From Candidatus Saccharibacteria bacterium oral taxon 955 (lineage in GTDB: Bacteria; Patescibacteriota; Saccharimonadia; Saccharimonadales; Saccharimonadaceae), in NCBI GenBank assembly GCA_010202265.1, contig CP047918.1:124001-188000 (forward strand): a stretch of DNA of 64,000 nt, read 5' to 3'. Below the pieces are notes generated by a model. The model worked only from the letters and a program-made list of their open reading frames with translations, made no database searches and was not told the origin of the DNA. Made by a program: the position numbers and the translations under genes. Below are positions 26,101-34,997 of the stretch, piece by piece. Within the stretch, counting starts at the first letter, position 1, and each line of letters opens with the position of its first letter.

Positions 26101-27876
26101 GCGATTGCGACCGAGACGACAGAGACAACCGTAGAACACGTTCCACGCCTCAAGCTAACGCCACCCGCAGTAGAACATTTGATCTCAGAGAAAGAGGTTG
26201 AAGGATTTGGTGCGCCTGGGTTTGTTCCGCGTCGATCGCTGGAGCGTACCCAGAGGACTGCATCGAGACTACCTGATTATGATGACTCCGTCAAAGAAAG
26301 GCTCAGAAGGCTTCGGGAATCCATTTTGAGACCTAATAGTACAAATCATGATAGTGACAGTGCGGGTTATGGAAATCTTAACCATAATAATCCTAATAAG
26401 CGTGGTCGATGGTATCAAGAGAGGTCTCCTCGTCTACAGCAGGATCCGGATGCAGAACTTGAGACTGGGGAAGAGCTTGATTTTTACTATAATCAACAAA
26501 TCAATAGTCGCGGCAAAGAGTATATAGCAGAAATTGATGAGCGTATTGATGACAATGAAGTTCTACGAGATATGGATAAAAATACCCGAGCGATAGTCGT
26601 AATGCCTGTTCATGCCAGTGAAGAGAGCAATAATATTTATAAAACACTATCTCTCTATTCCCAACAGGATGAAGAGTCGAAATCACAATCAGTTATTCTG
26701 ATGAATCTGAACTGGATTGATCGTGAGAAAGATAACCCAGAAAAAGCGGCAGGTATACAAAAGACACTTGATGAGATTGAGCGGTTCAAGGACGATCACC
26801 CTGAGGTAAAGATCGCACAATTTACTAAGGAGTGGTCTAATGATTGGTACGAAAACGTACGCCATAAAGCAATGTATGGTGAAATTATAAAAACGCTTTA
26901 TGATACTGCAGCATTTAGTGTCCGTCGTGCTATTAAGGAGGGTCGTATGCCTAAAGACCAAGAGGTTCTGATGATCACCAATGATGCTGACGCCAGGGGG
27001 ATGAGTAAGAATTACCTAGGACGCTATATTAAGCAGATGGATCGATCTCCGCGCTCAGATGGGTTTATCGGGCGGATTCATTGGGGACTTGAGGCGGCAG
27101 AGAAGTATCCTGGGTACTACTACGCACAAAGATATCAGCAACTTGCCAACGAGCTTTCTACTGGGGCACGCGGCTTTAAGACGCCTCCAGCAACGATTGG
27201 CCCAAACTCGGCCTTTCGCGTTAAGGCGTATGCGGCTATTGGTGGATGTGAAGACCAAAATGATATGGGAGTTGGCGCTGATTCTGTCCTGGGTTACAGG
27301 CTCTGGGCCGCACGAAATGGTGACGAGCAATCGACTTCTAGACATTCAAGGCGAGTTATCTGTCCGGTGGCGGGTGCTGAAATTGATAGTGCGCCAGAGA
27401 GGCTGCTTAACCAGGGCTATCGCGAAGGAAAGTTTATGCCAGACGCTTGGAGGAACTTTAATCAGCAGGTGGCTCGTGACGGCGGATCCTCCGACGAGAG
27501 TACTATGGTGCCCGATGAGGACATAGGTAGAGACTTTGAGTCAATTCGTGAGCGTATTGAGCAGCAATACACAGAATATATAAATCGTTGGTATGGTGGC
27601 GACATGAGCCTCGCGTCACTTACATTGTCGGTGCTTCATCCTAGTGACCGTAGTGTAGAGAAGCCTAAAGAGATGTGGAAGTTGCGTAGAATGTCTGGTG
27701 GTAGGGTAGAGTTTCATTTTACTAACGCCGGGATTAGTCAGCTGAAGCGAAGTATGATTAGAGATGATAAGGGGCGTAATCGCTCACTTGGAAAACAGTT
27801 AGAAAGGAAGTACTACGGTGGGTGGACTCGTCGATCAAGGCAACAGGCGCCACTTACCCGTCCAAAACAATCTTAG
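23179..27876 (+). CDS. Giant helical protein with C-terminal GT-A-like glycosyltransferase domain
   Basis: 1565 residues, the longest gene here. Residues 1-440 are charged and mostly helical with a Gly/Ser/Gln-rich linker near 155-195. Hydrophobic stretches at about 445-490 and 655-680 may be membrane or interfacial segments. About 690-1000 looks beta-rich with ESHMIGSSGGQIEIPRGYSV. The end (about 1135-1450) resembles family-2 GT-A enzymes: IVVMPVHASEESNN, an acidic NDADA near 1268 where a DxD metal site is expected, and GPNSAFRVKAYAAIGG near 1341 followed by acidic DMGVGADSVLGYRL. It probably moves a sugar to a surface or cytoplasmic acceptor. The acceptor and the role of the long N-terminus are unknown. 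Confidence 0.75.
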   Translation: MVDDANRQDVRQPNDGKEANKKLTAESLSDEQLEMIAGAWDDLRNSNTPMADLCEAMSQSKLFDFTSKYNTNNLELRAIASSARETLEARHLAQRNARKQELQHILDAVDSKLTYADKRTALSDLLGFRTIYDMNISDIDHFLADARKELEEIEANESQGSQSADDEQTTAGGNTSSQVNNQNSGQSAGGNITPSVSGPGRRIATRGARPLEHDLTLTFIDQTHDAIAAARDAAESRRRDELQEGGRLKRFLKRIWMGENGVFGAYYLEKYKKEALETISQENDVLAHVSDEDGRRQAQLATIYRFQSEYEESIHTDAGERRTKLDDSSKFSGGVKDLIRRYVEDEITDPEALEEERGRLLQELSDSEGKEAIGEGKVRIDNLLDISEQVKAMVDHGESLDRVLGGMNVYVGESRSNVRSESELSKTERVIERLKRTKVGSLVSPEVIGLSAAVALGMARAGRGTLMRAAGVTLAPGVLGGIFSAFREHARVKQERTIHSREMAQGKRYELGVRREEMEATRYETIEANALSRMLEDLLVVNESDEEGAENAQNAYETIASVEARIQLSDKRNIDLISYSSVTEIELERQRLDVARARAKIMLGSRIDNLSKEYCDQLGITEEMSVDEALEQFTGPVVELNSDIDAKDRAFRSLRRRRVAKAAAVGAATSLAVGVGIQEAAAFADPSYDGILERVVDPETSSTDGRQTLLEGLVNAQPGSIERTEPSAVYESHMIGSSGGQIEIPRGYSVAENTDGTISIEAPDGSRLADGLTLDDRGHLTPSSLEALREKGVVSTDLGQVIEHASTVTKEVSVDEYNQQHAKDLTHVKRDFWYDNSTSPYDKNELGLWWGGTNGNGVGPEGGIQMSVSSLTEGGSRYNGHNVSWSESAQEGKIKLAISASRDTQSMVYMVDVNPDGTIDIPADSPAAKFFSVDASGQTEFRGAYAELAEVHETREGVTHIRPLATEVGSNSIKAIATETTETTVEHVPRLKLTPPAVEHLISEKEVEGFGAPGFVPRRSLERTQRTASRLPDYDDSVKERLRRLRESILRPNSTNHDSDSAGYGNLNHNNPNKRGRWYQERSPRLQQDPDAELETGEELDFYYNQQINSRGKEYIAEIDERIDDNEVLRDMDKNTRAIVVMPVHASEESNNIYKTLSLYSQQDEESKSQSVILMNLNWIDREKDNPEKAAGIQKTLDEIERFKDDHPEVKIAQFTKEWSNDWYENVRHKAMYGEIIKTLYDTAAFSVRRAIKEGRMPKDQEVLMITNDADARGMSKNYLGRYIKQMDRSPRSDGFIGRIHWGLEAAEKYPGYYYAQRYQQLANELSTGARGFKTPPATIGPNSAFRVKAYAAIGGCEDQNDMGVGADSVLGYRLWAARNGDEQSTSRHSRRVICPVAGAEIDSAPERLLNQGYREGKFMPDAWRNFNQQVARDGGSSDESTMVPDEDIGRDFESIRERIEQQYTEYINRWYGGDMSLASLTLSVLHPSDRSVEKPKEMWKLRRMSGGRVEFHFTNAGISQLKRSMIRDDKGRNRSLGKQLERKYYGGWTRRSRQQAPLTRPKQS

Positions 27877-27907
27877 TTAACGTAAATAATTTAAGAGGTA
27901 AATACAT

Positions 27908-28210
27908 ATGAATAGAGAACATTTAGTAGCGATGAGACAGCAAGTATTAGACTTGCTGCTACCGTTAATTATGAACGGTGAAGGTGAGCCAACTGAGCGA
28001 TTCTCGTTGATTATTTCAGCAATTCGGGCGGGAGCAGGAACAGATGATCTGTATGATAAAGCTTTTGAAGTAGCGAACTCTATAGAGGATGCTGAGGAAA
28101 AGCGTATGGCGCTCTATGATCTTTTGGGTGAGATAGAAGCGGATATTGATCAGTTGGACAACACTTCGATTGAGGTAAACTCCTCTTCTGAGCAGACGAA
28201 AAGCTCCTAG
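27908..28210 (+). CDS. Small acidic protein of unknown function
   Basis: 100 residues, strongly acidic, predicted helical, with a disordered Ser-rich tail. No family recognised. A TAAGAGGT box lies upstream of the ATG. It follows the giant gene by 31 bp and precedes another acidic protein by 28 bp, so it probably belongs to the same unit. Confidence 0.65.
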   Translation: MNREHLVAMRQQVLDLLLPLIMNGEGEPTERFSLIISAIRAGAGTDDLYDKAFEVANSIEDAEEKRMALYDLLGEIEADIDQLDNTSIEVNSSSEQTKSS

Positions 28211-28238
28211 GTGATATAATTATCAATAAGGAGTAAAT

Positions 28239-28685
28239 ATGTTTCAATTAGATGATAAATTTCTACAAGAGGTGGGGCTTGGTGATTTGCCAGAAGACCA
28301 AAAAGCAATGTTTCTCGCTCATTTTCGAGAACAGCTAGAGCTGAGGGTTGGTACGCGTCTTTCGGATGGTCTCAGCGGTGACCAGATTGAGCAATTTGAG
28401 GCATTCATTGAACGTAAGGATGACGTAGTGAATGCTTGGCTGGCTGAAAATGCACCTGATTATCAAAATGACAAGATTTATCAGCAGTTAAGATCTGGCG
28501 CGCCAGAGAATATTCCTCAAAATGTCATACTTGCTGAGTATGCGTCTCTCAAGTGGCTAGGGATAAACCGACCAGACTACAAAGATGTAGTTACACAAAC
28601 CATCGCTGAGCTCAAAGACGAAATTGTCGCGAATCGCGATGCAATTCTGGGTGTCGATTCGGGCCAAGCGTCAGCAGCCGTATAG
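28239..28685 (+). CDS. Acidic helical protein (DUF5663-like), unknown function
   Basis: 148 residues, acidic and helical, opening MFQLDDKFLQEVGLGDLPED. This start and the pattern FREQLELRVGTRL..GLS..QIEQFEAFI are, as far as I recall, those of a Patescibacteria-restricted family named DUF5663; a search is needed to confirm. TATAAT at 28213-28218 and AAGGAG before the ATG suggest it also has its own promoter. Last gene of the giant-protein cassette. Confidence 0.65.
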   Translation: MFQLDDKFLQEVGLGDLPEDQKAMFLAHFREQLELRVGTRLSDGLSGDQIEQFEAFIERKDDVVNAWLAENAPDYQNDKIYQQLRSGAPENIPQNVILAEYASLKWLGINRPDYKDVVTQTIAELKDEIVANRDAILGVDSGQASAAV

Positions 28686-28735
28686 TGGCTTGTCTCTTTA
28701 TGAAAAACACGCGTCAGCGCTATACCGTAGGTGTT

Positions 28736-29611
28736 TTATAGAGGATGGCCCCTCAAGAAGTCATCGCGCGACATAGTTTTTCCGCTAGGAGCAATAACCT
28801 CATCGATTGATAGAAAAGCTCCATTGGAGCACTCAATGTCCATAGGTGATTGCTTGGTCATGACGCCGTGTGCTTTCGTGACGATCAAGTCGTATGTACC
28901 TATATTAACTCGTGATCGGGGGTAGCCTAGGTGAGCACGTATGCGTGCTTCGGCCTCACCGGGAGTGAGGTGCGAGAGGTCTAGTCGACTCTCTGACTTA
29001 TCTAATAGTGAACAGTAGGTGGCGAGATCGTCGTCTTGTGGTGTTGGTTGTAGTTCACCGCTTACAATGCGAGGCAAGATTTGGACTAGCAGGTTGGCGC
29101 CAAGTGAAAATAAGATGTCGTATAGTTCAGGCTTTGTTTCGGTAAAATCAAGTGCGTAGGGGACTTGTGTGTAGATTGGCCCTGCGTCCATGGCCTGATC
29201 GAGTTTTATGATCGTGACACCAGTTTTTCTGTCACGATTTGCAATAGCAGACTCTATCGGAGACGGCCCCCGGTATAGAGGGAGTAGCGAGGGGTGTAGA
29301 TTAATGATACCGGGTGAAAATAGCTCCAAGACAGATTGAGGAATAATTTTGCCGTAACTGGCCAGTATGCCTACGGGTTCTCCAAGTTGGCGAATATTAT
29401 CGATGATATCTCTGAGATTTTTTGGCTGCCACACTGGTATCTTGTGTTCCACGGCAAACTGTTTTACGGCTGGCGGCAAGAGCTTTTTATGTCGTCCTTT
29501 GATAGAGTCTGGTTTAGTGACGACGGCGGCAATTAAGTAGCCTGACTCTACTAGGGCCTTAAGTACGACAAGGCTATGATGCTCTGTGCCAAAAAATACG
29601 ATCGGTTTCAT
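28736..29611 (-). CDS. fmt: Methionyl-tRNA formyltransferase
   Basis: 291 residues. It formylates initiator Met-tRNA. The catalytic region reads GIINLHPSLLPLYRGPSPI (Asn and His ligands) with LDQAMDAGPIY carrying the catalytic Asp. The C-terminal OB-like tail is present but short. ATG 29611 (MKPIVFFGTE) matches the family start; a TTG at 29623 lies inside def. It follows def with 2 bp between stop and start: the common priA-def-fmt order. Confidence 0.93.
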   Translation of the reverse strand: MKPIVFFGTEHHSLVVLKALVESGYLIAAVVTKPDSIKGRHKKLLPPAVKQFAVEHKIPVWQPKNLRDIIDNIRQLGEPVGILASYGKIIPQSVLELFSPGIINLHPSLLPLYRGPSPIESAIANRDRKTGVTIIKLDQAMDAGPIYTQVPYALDFTETKPELYDILFSLGANLLVQILPRIVSGELQPTPQDDDLATYCSLLDKSESRLDLSHLTPGEAEARIRAHLGYPRSRVNIGTYDLIVTKAHGVMTKQSPMDIECSNGAFLSIDEVIAPSGKTMSRDDFLRGHPL

Positions 29612-29613
29612 TG

Positions 29614-30195
29614 CTAGCCCCAAAGTTCGTGATTGTCTTTGACGTAGAGATTGTAATCTAGAGGCTCAAGCTCGCCCTGACTGTTTAGGCGATAAAATGT
29701 ATCTTGTCTGTCGTGTATGCGGTCAACAAAAACAAGGCCATTTGTATGGTCGATCTCGTGCTGAAGGACGCGAGCAAGAAAGCCCTCTGCCTTGATTCGA
29801 ACCTCGTTACCGTCTATATTCAGTGCCTTGACTCTAACTTTGGAATAACGAGGGACTTTGCCATAGAAGCCGTTTACGCTTAAACATCCTTCGTAATCCG
29901 AGATTAGCTCCCCCTCATACTTCACAATCTCTGGATTAATAAGTGGCGTAAACTCACGTATAGATTTGTCATCAAAGTCACTTCTGACAATAACCACTCT
30001 CTCGAGCGTATCGACCTGGACTGCTGCAAGTGCGGCACTGATTTCGTGCGGTCGAGAGTCCTCCCAGTCGAGACTAGCGTCAACCATGTCCTTGACTAGC
30101 TTACGCGTAGCGTCGGTTATAACATGAACTTTTGCTGACTTTTTGCGCAGGTGGGGGTTTGGCAGGGTTATAATATCTTCTTTTTTCACTTCCAA
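29614..30195 (-). CDS. def: Peptide deformylase
   Basis: 193 residues. It removes the N-formyl group from new proteins. The three family motifs are seen: SAALAAVQ (a loose GxGLAAxQ), EGCLS with the metal-binding Cys, and HEIDHTNG with HExxH. Motif 1 lacks both glycines, as in divergent deformylases. Start is TTG 30195 or GTG 30189; a TATACT lies 7 nt before the GTG, which favours 30189 if that box is used. Between priA and fmt. Confidence 0.92.
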   Translation of the reverse strand: MEVKKEDIITLPNPHLRKKSAKVHVITDATRKLVKDMVDASLDWEDSRPHEISAALAAVQVDTLERVVIVRSDFDDKSIREFTPLINPEIVKYEGELISDYEGCLSVNGFYGKVPRYSKVRVKALNIDGNEVRIKAEGFLARVLQHEIDHTNGLVFVDRIHDRQDTFYRLNSQGELEPLDYNLYVKDNHELWG

Positions 30196-30217
30196 CAGTA
30201 TATCAGATAGAGGCCAA

Positions 30218-32158
30218 CTATAGTAGGCTCATAGGATCGAGGTCGTATTGCCAGTGAGCTGATGGTAAGTCGTTATCAATGATGTAGCGTAGCTTGTTGC
30301 GATCGGTTGACTTAATTATAATTTGCCAGCGATAGGTGCCGTGTTGTCGCTCATAGAAGGACGGGGTCGGCCCAAATATTGTCATATCTGTATATTTTGA
30401 GCGAATTACTTTTGCTAGAGAGGTCGCATTACGAATCGATGCAGCCTCTGTTTTGTATACGCAAGTTAATTTAAGCAGGTAAGTAAATGGAGGAAACTTT
30501 GCTCGCCGCCTTTCGTTTATGGTGTTTTGGTAGAAGCTGTCAAAATCTTGTCTAATTCCATCGCGTATTGCTGGTGCTTCAGGTTGGTATGATTGGACTA
30601 TCACTGAAGTGTTGTGGCGAGAGCGACCCACTCGACCGACAACTTGAGCAAGGAGTTGAAAAGTGCGCTCGCTTGAGGTGTAGTCGGGTATAGATAGACC
30701 AGCATCTGCCTGAATTACACCAACGGTACGGAGGTGAGGTAGATCAAGCCCTTTTGCAACTACTTGGGTGCCGATAATGATATCAATAGTCCCGTCATAC
30801 ATAGATTGATAGCGATATTCAACGGTCTCGGTACCGTCTGTATCGCCATCGAATCGCGCGATACGTGCGGTCGGAAAGATTTTTTTAAGTTCACTTTCAA
30901 TGAGTTTTGTACCTATACCTTTGTGGATAATCTCGGTTGACTGGCATATAGGGCATGAGGTCGGCACTCGTTCCCTATGGGCGCAAATGTGACACTGTAG
31001 ACGATGGAGGTCAGCGTGAAGGGTTAGGGGGACGTAGCAGCGTGGACATACACCCGTCCAGCCACATGTTTCACACAGTGTGGTGCTGGCGCTGCCCCTG
31101 CGATTGTGAAAAATGAGAGACTGCTTGCCGGCGTTTAATTGGTCGGTGAGAGACTGAAGCAGCTTGTCTGAGAAGAAACGGTGTTGGATGAAGTTGGTTT
31201 TTTTTGTCATGTCAACAACTGCTATATTTGGAGGTGTTGTATCTTGTCGAGCTGGGTGGGGTAGGTGAATAATTGATTTATTCATCTTTAGGGCTAGGTA
31301 GTACTCTGATACGAGTGGAGTAGCTGAACCTTGTATGACACGACTCTGATGATGTGACCCGAGAATACTCGCTACCCTCAGGGCAGAGTAACGAGGCGAC
31401 TGATCTTGCTTGAAGCTTGGCTCGTGGGCTTCGTCAATAATAATTGCCCCAATGGATGAGAGAGGGAGAAATAGGGCTGAGCGCGGTCCTATCGCGACAC
31501 GAGGAGCGGTGCTGTTTAAGGCGTCTAGCCACGCCAGGTGTCGTTCTGCCTCGGTTTGACGAGAGTGCGTCAAGATGATGTCTTCAAAATGCTGTTGAAA
31601 CTCGCTAACTAGTTGAGACGTGAGGGCTATCTCTGGAACAAGTACTATAACCGACTGACCGTTTGCGATGATTGATTTTGCGTATTCGATATAAACAGCA
31701 GTCTTACCGCTGCCAGTAACGCCATGTAGGACTACCGTCCCTGGGGGCATTTGTTTGAGGTTGTCGACAGCTTCAATTTGATGCTTATTGAGCAAAAAAC
31801 TTGTTCTATCTCTGGTTGGTAGGGGAAGAGCGTTTTTTTGCTTGCGACGCTTTTTTGCGATTCCTTTTGGCAAAATAGTTTGCAGTACGACCGCTAGGTG
31901 GGTTGCGTAGTACTTGCTTATCCATAGAGTTGTTTCTATGAGCGGTATCGGTAGTGGCGAAATGGGGAGTAATTCTATGATGTCTCGAGTGTCGTATGTT
32001 GGTTTGGTGACCTTTTTTAGGACTAGTCCAATGTGTGTCTGTTTACCAACAGGTATGATAACAAGTTGGCCAATATTGACTAGCTGATTTGATGCGTAAG
32101 TAAAAGCCGCACTTGACGCACGAATTATCCTTGTTGGCGCAACCTCATAGTAATACAC
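30218..32158 (-). CDS. priA: Primosomal protein N' (replication restart helicase PriA)
   Basis: 646 residues. It rebuilds replication forks. An N-terminal DNA-binding domain precedes helicase motifs GVTGSGKT (Walker A) and DEAH. The zinc-binding cysteines are all visible as CETCGWTGVCPRC and CHICAHRERVPTSCPIC. Motif V/VI residues GTQVVAKGLD and QVVGRVGR are present. Its 3' end is 22 bp before def. Confidence 0.95.
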   Translation of the reverse strand: MYYYEVAPTRIIRASSAAFTYASNQLVNIGQLVIIPVGKQTHIGLVLKKVTKPTYDTRDIIELLPISPLPIPLIETTLWISKYYATHLAVVLQTILPKGIAKKRRKQKNALPLPTRDRTSFLLNKHQIEAVDNLKQMPPGTVVLHGVTGSGKTAVYIEYAKSIIANGQSVIVLVPEIALTSQLVSEFQQHFEDIILTHSRQTEAERHLAWLDALNSTAPRVAIGPRSALFLPLSSIGAIIIDEAHEPSFKQDQSPRYSALRVASILGSHHQSRVIQGSATPLVSEYYLALKMNKSIIHLPHPARQDTTPPNIAVVDMTKKTNFIQHRFFSDKLLQSLTDQLNAGKQSLIFHNRRGSASTTLCETCGWTGVCPRCYVPLTLHADLHRLQCHICAHRERVPTSCPICQSTEIIHKGIGTKLIESELKKIFPTARIARFDGDTDGTETVEYRYQSMYDGTIDIIIGTQVVAKGLDLPHLRTVGVIQADAGLSIPDYTSSERTFQLLAQVVGRVGRSRHNTSVIVQSYQPEAPAIRDGIRQDFDSFYQNTINERRRAKFPPFTYLLKLTCVYKTEAASIRNATSLAKVIRSKYTDMTIFGPTPSFYERQHGTYRWQIIIKSTDRNKLRYIIDNDLPSAHWQYDLDPMSLL

Positions 32159-32209
32159 GACCTATATTATACCTTGCGATTGGCTGATATGAGCTGATAC
32201 TATAAACAT

Positions 32210-32866
32210 ATGTATTTTGAGGATAGGGCGCAGGCTGGCCAGATTATAGCGGCTCAGATAGGCGAGCAATATCGATACGAGAACTGTGCCGTCGTTGCAC
32301 TTAGTGTGGGTGGCGTGTTGGTTGGAGAACAGATTGCTGCCCAACTTCATTGTGTTTTAACTATGCTTGTTACTGAAGAGATTGAGGTGCCAGGCGAGAG
32401 CGTCAGTATAGGCGCTGTATCTCAGGCGGGTAACTTTACTTACAATAGCGAATTTACTGCAGGAGAAATTAATGAGTATGCTAGTGAGTTTCATGGTTAC
32501 CTTGATGACCAGAAGAGGCAAGCATTTAGTCGTATAAATCGACTAGTCGGCGATGGTGGCGTTATTAGCAAGGATATGTTGAGGGATCGTATCGTTATAC
32601 TGGTGTCGGATGGATTTTCTGATGCGGCGATTATCAGCGTGGCGCTTGATTTTCTCAAACCGATTCGGATTCAAAAGCTTGTTATTGTGGCACCCGTCGC
32701 AACTGTATCCGTTGTAGACAAGCTACACGTGATAGCGGATGAGCTTCATATCTTAGATGTAAAGGAGAATTTTATGGGAGTTGACCATTATTATACTGAT
32801 AACACGGTTCCTACGCGCGAGGAGGCGGTAGCAAAAATTAACCAAATCATACTTAATTGGCGTTAA
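32210..32866 (+). CDS. Phosphoribosyltransferase-like protein with altered PRPP loop
   Basis: 218 residues. The N-terminus FEDRAQAGQIIAAQ and ALSVGGVLVGEQIAAQL match a family of putative type I phosphoribosyltransferases (usual form FxDRxxAG and LPRGGVPV). The signature PRPP loop, normally DDGIATGAT, reads SDGFSDAAI, so the Thr-Gly that grip the 5-phosphate are gone. It may bind nucleotides as a regulator rather than catalyse. It lies head-to-head with priA. Confidence 0.65.
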   Translation: MYFEDRAQAGQIIAAQIGEQYRYENCAVVALSVGGVLVGEQIAAQLHCVLTMLVTEEIEVPGESVSIGAVSQAGNFTYNSEFTAGEINEYASEFHGYLDDQKRQAFSRINRLVGDGGVISKDMLRDRIVILVSDGFSDAAIISVALDFLKPIRIQKLVIVAPVATVSVVDKLHVIADELHILDVKENFMGVDHYYTDNTVPTREEAVAKINQIILNWR

Positions 32867-32956
32867 ATTGCGCGACAAGAGCCTTGCAAATGACGTCTAT
32901 TAAATGTAGAATAAAAAGCAACAGTATTATTGGAATGTGAACAGAAAGGGTTCAGC

Positions 32957-33268
32957 GTGCTAGACGTTTTTATTACATCGCGTGTCCGTAGAAAAATTGT
33001 AGTCGTCTACGCAAAGTATCCTGATTTTCATACCCACGTTCGCGGTCTGGCAAAGCTTATCAAAGAAGATCCAGGCAATATCCAGCGTGAGCTAAAACGA
33101 CTGGAAAAGGTAGGGTTTCTCTCTGCCGAGAAGCAGGGTAACACGAAGATTTACTCGACGAATAAACAATTCCCTATATTTAAAGAGTTGCAGAGTATCG
33201 TGATCAAGTCACAGCAACATTCGGGTGCGGGTAGGCCGAAGCGAACAACAACTGACATTCAGTCATAA
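32957..33268 (+). CDS. Winged-helix (ArsR-like) transcription regulator
   Basis: 103 residues. DVFITSRVRRKIV ... GLAKLIKEDPGNIQRELKRLEKVGFL is a compact winged helix, followed by YSTNKQFPIFKELQ, the wing and dimerisation segment seen in ArsR-like regulators. A basic tail follows. GTG 32957 is chosen because AAAGGG lies 8 nt upstream; a TTG at 32930 lacks such a site. Its stop overlaps recJ start by one base (TAATG). Target unknown. Confidence 0.75.
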   Translation: MLDVFITSRVRRKIVVVYAKYPDFHTHVRGLAKLIKEDPGNIQRELKRLEKVGFLSAEKQGNTKIYSTNKQFPIFKELQSIVIKSQQHSGAGRPKRTTTDIQS

Positions 33269-34953
33269 TGCGTCTTTTTGATCAAATAATGCAATCGCGT
33301 GGACTGGTCGGCGAGGCACGCGAGTTGTTTTTGAGTCCACAATACGAAGCCGGCCACGATCCGTTTTTGCTTCCCGACATGAAGGCGGCGGTTGATAGGC
33401 TGGTGTTGGCGCGCGAGTCTCAGGAGCACGTTACTATCTATGGTGATTATGATATTGATGGGCTGACGGCTACGACTGTACTGGTTGATGCGTTTGCAAG
33501 CTTTGGATTTAGGTTTGTGGAGACATTTATACCAAATCGATTTGTTGAAGGTTATGGCATGACGGTAGAAGCGGTAGAGCGTATCGCCAATACGGGTGCG
33601 ACTCTTATCGTAACGGTGGACTGCGGTAGTCTAAGCGAGGAGCCGATCAAGAGGGCTAATGAGCTGGGGGTGGACGTGATTGTGACTGACCACCATAACG
33701 TTGCGCCTGTTCAGCCTCCGGCGATTGCAGTCATCAACCCAAAACGCTTATTGCAGGATCGCCCAAAAGACTACACTGATTTCATTTTGACGAAAAGAAG
33801 TAGTGCAGGGAAATATTATCCATTTCTTGATTTGCCAGGTGTGGGTGTAGCTTTTAAGCTAGTGCAGGCGATGCAAACTCGACTTGAGGGGCTTTCCGTT
33901 GGTCAAGAGAAGTGGTTATTAGATCTGGTTGCACTTGGTACGGTTTGCGATGTTGTGACGCTAGTTGACGAAAATCGTATGCATGTTTTTTGGGGCCTAA
34001 GGGTGCTTTCTAAGACTAGGCGGCCTGGCATAAAGGCCCTGATGGCGGTGGCAGGTATTGATCCCGAGAATATTGACGCACGTGCACTTGGTTTTGCACT
34101 CGGACCTCGTATGAATGCGGCCGGTAGATTAGAGACGGCAAAATATGCACAGGATATGTTGCTGACCAGAGACACTACAAGAGCACTTGAGCTTGCACAA
34201 AAGCTCGACGAAATGAATCAGGCGCGTCGTATGGCCCAAGATGAGATTTTTAAGGGGGCGATTGTGCAGGCTGAGAGGTATCTGAGAGATCCTGTGCTGG
34301 TATTAAGCGACCCTAGCTGGAGCCATGGTATTATCGGGATTGTCGCGGCAAAGATCCTCGAAAAATATAAGAAGCCAACCTATGTTTTGCAGGAGATGGG
34401 CGAGGAGAGCAAGGGGTCGGCACGTAGCTATGGAGATTTTAGCGCGGCTGATGCGATTCGGGCAAGTGACGATATCATCACGAAGGGCGGGGGGCATAAG
34501 CTTGCGGCTGGAGTAACTCTGCCGACGGAAAATATTGAGGCGTTTCGTAAGAGGGTTAATGATTATTTCTTGTCACTTAATTTACGGCCACAACAGCCTC
34601 TCCTTTTACCAAAAGCTGATGTTACGATAGATAGTTTTTTGGAGGTAGACGAGGGGCTAATTGGTGATATAGCCAAGATGGAGCCATTTGGTAACGGTAA
34701 CCCAGAGCCAATTCTACGAATAAATAAAGTTTTGGTAAGTGGCGTACGTCGAATGGGTGCAGAGGCTCAGCATTTGAAATTATTTGTACAAGATAGGGAC
34801 GGAAAAGAGCTGGCATTGCTAGCCTTTTCGGCACCAGAAGAATGGTTTGTCGAGCCGGGCGACTATGTGAATATTTGGTTTCAGCCTAATATCAACGAAT
34901 GGAATGGCCGTCGAAGTGTCGAAGGGCGATTAGTGTATCTAGAAAATGCTTAA
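33268..34953 (+). CDS. recJ: Single-strand DNA exonuclease RecJ
   Basis: 561 residues of the DHH family. It degrades 5' single-stranded ends during repair and recombination. Motifs: YGDYDIDGLTATT, VDCGS, DHHN, ALGTVCDVVTL, GPRMNAAGRL and GGGHKLAAG. An OB-fold C-terminus follows. Its 3' end is partly copied in the tandem duplication downstream (see 35554-36094). Confidence 0.94.
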   Translation: MRLFDQIMQSRGLVGEARELFLSPQYEAGHDPFLLPDMKAAVDRLVLARESQEHVTIYGDYDIDGLTATTVLVDAFASFGFRFVETFIPNRFVEGYGMTVEAVERIANTGATLIVTVDCGSLSEEPIKRANELGVDVIVTDHHNVAPVQPPAIAVINPKRLLQDRPKDYTDFILTKRSSAGKYYPFLDLPGVGVAFKLVQAMQTRLEGLSVGQEKWLLDLVALGTVCDVVTLVDENRMHVFWGLRVLSKTRRPGIKALMAVAGIDPENIDARALGFALGPRMNAAGRLETAKYAQDMLLTRDTTRALELAQKLDEMNQARRMAQDEIFKGAIVQAERYLRDPVLVLSDPSWSHGIIGIVAAKILEKYKKPTYVLQEMGEESKGSARSYGDFSAADAIRASDDIITKGGGHKLAAGVTLPTENIEAFRKRVNDYFLSLNLRPQQPLLLPKADVTIDSFLEVDEGLIGDIAKMEPFGNGNPEPILRINKVLVSGVRRMGAEAQHLKLFVQDRDGKELALLAFSAPEEWFVEPGDYVNIWFQPNINEWNGRRSVEGRLVYLENA

Positions 34954-34997
34954 GATTGCAAAAAAGTCTATACTTAGTTTATTATCCCTAATATAAC

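Noticed and set aside
28686..28735. Weak AAAACAC/GTGTTTT stem between the 148-residue gene and fmt
   Set aside because: The stem has a long loop and a short T-tract; a shared terminator is possible but I could not support it.
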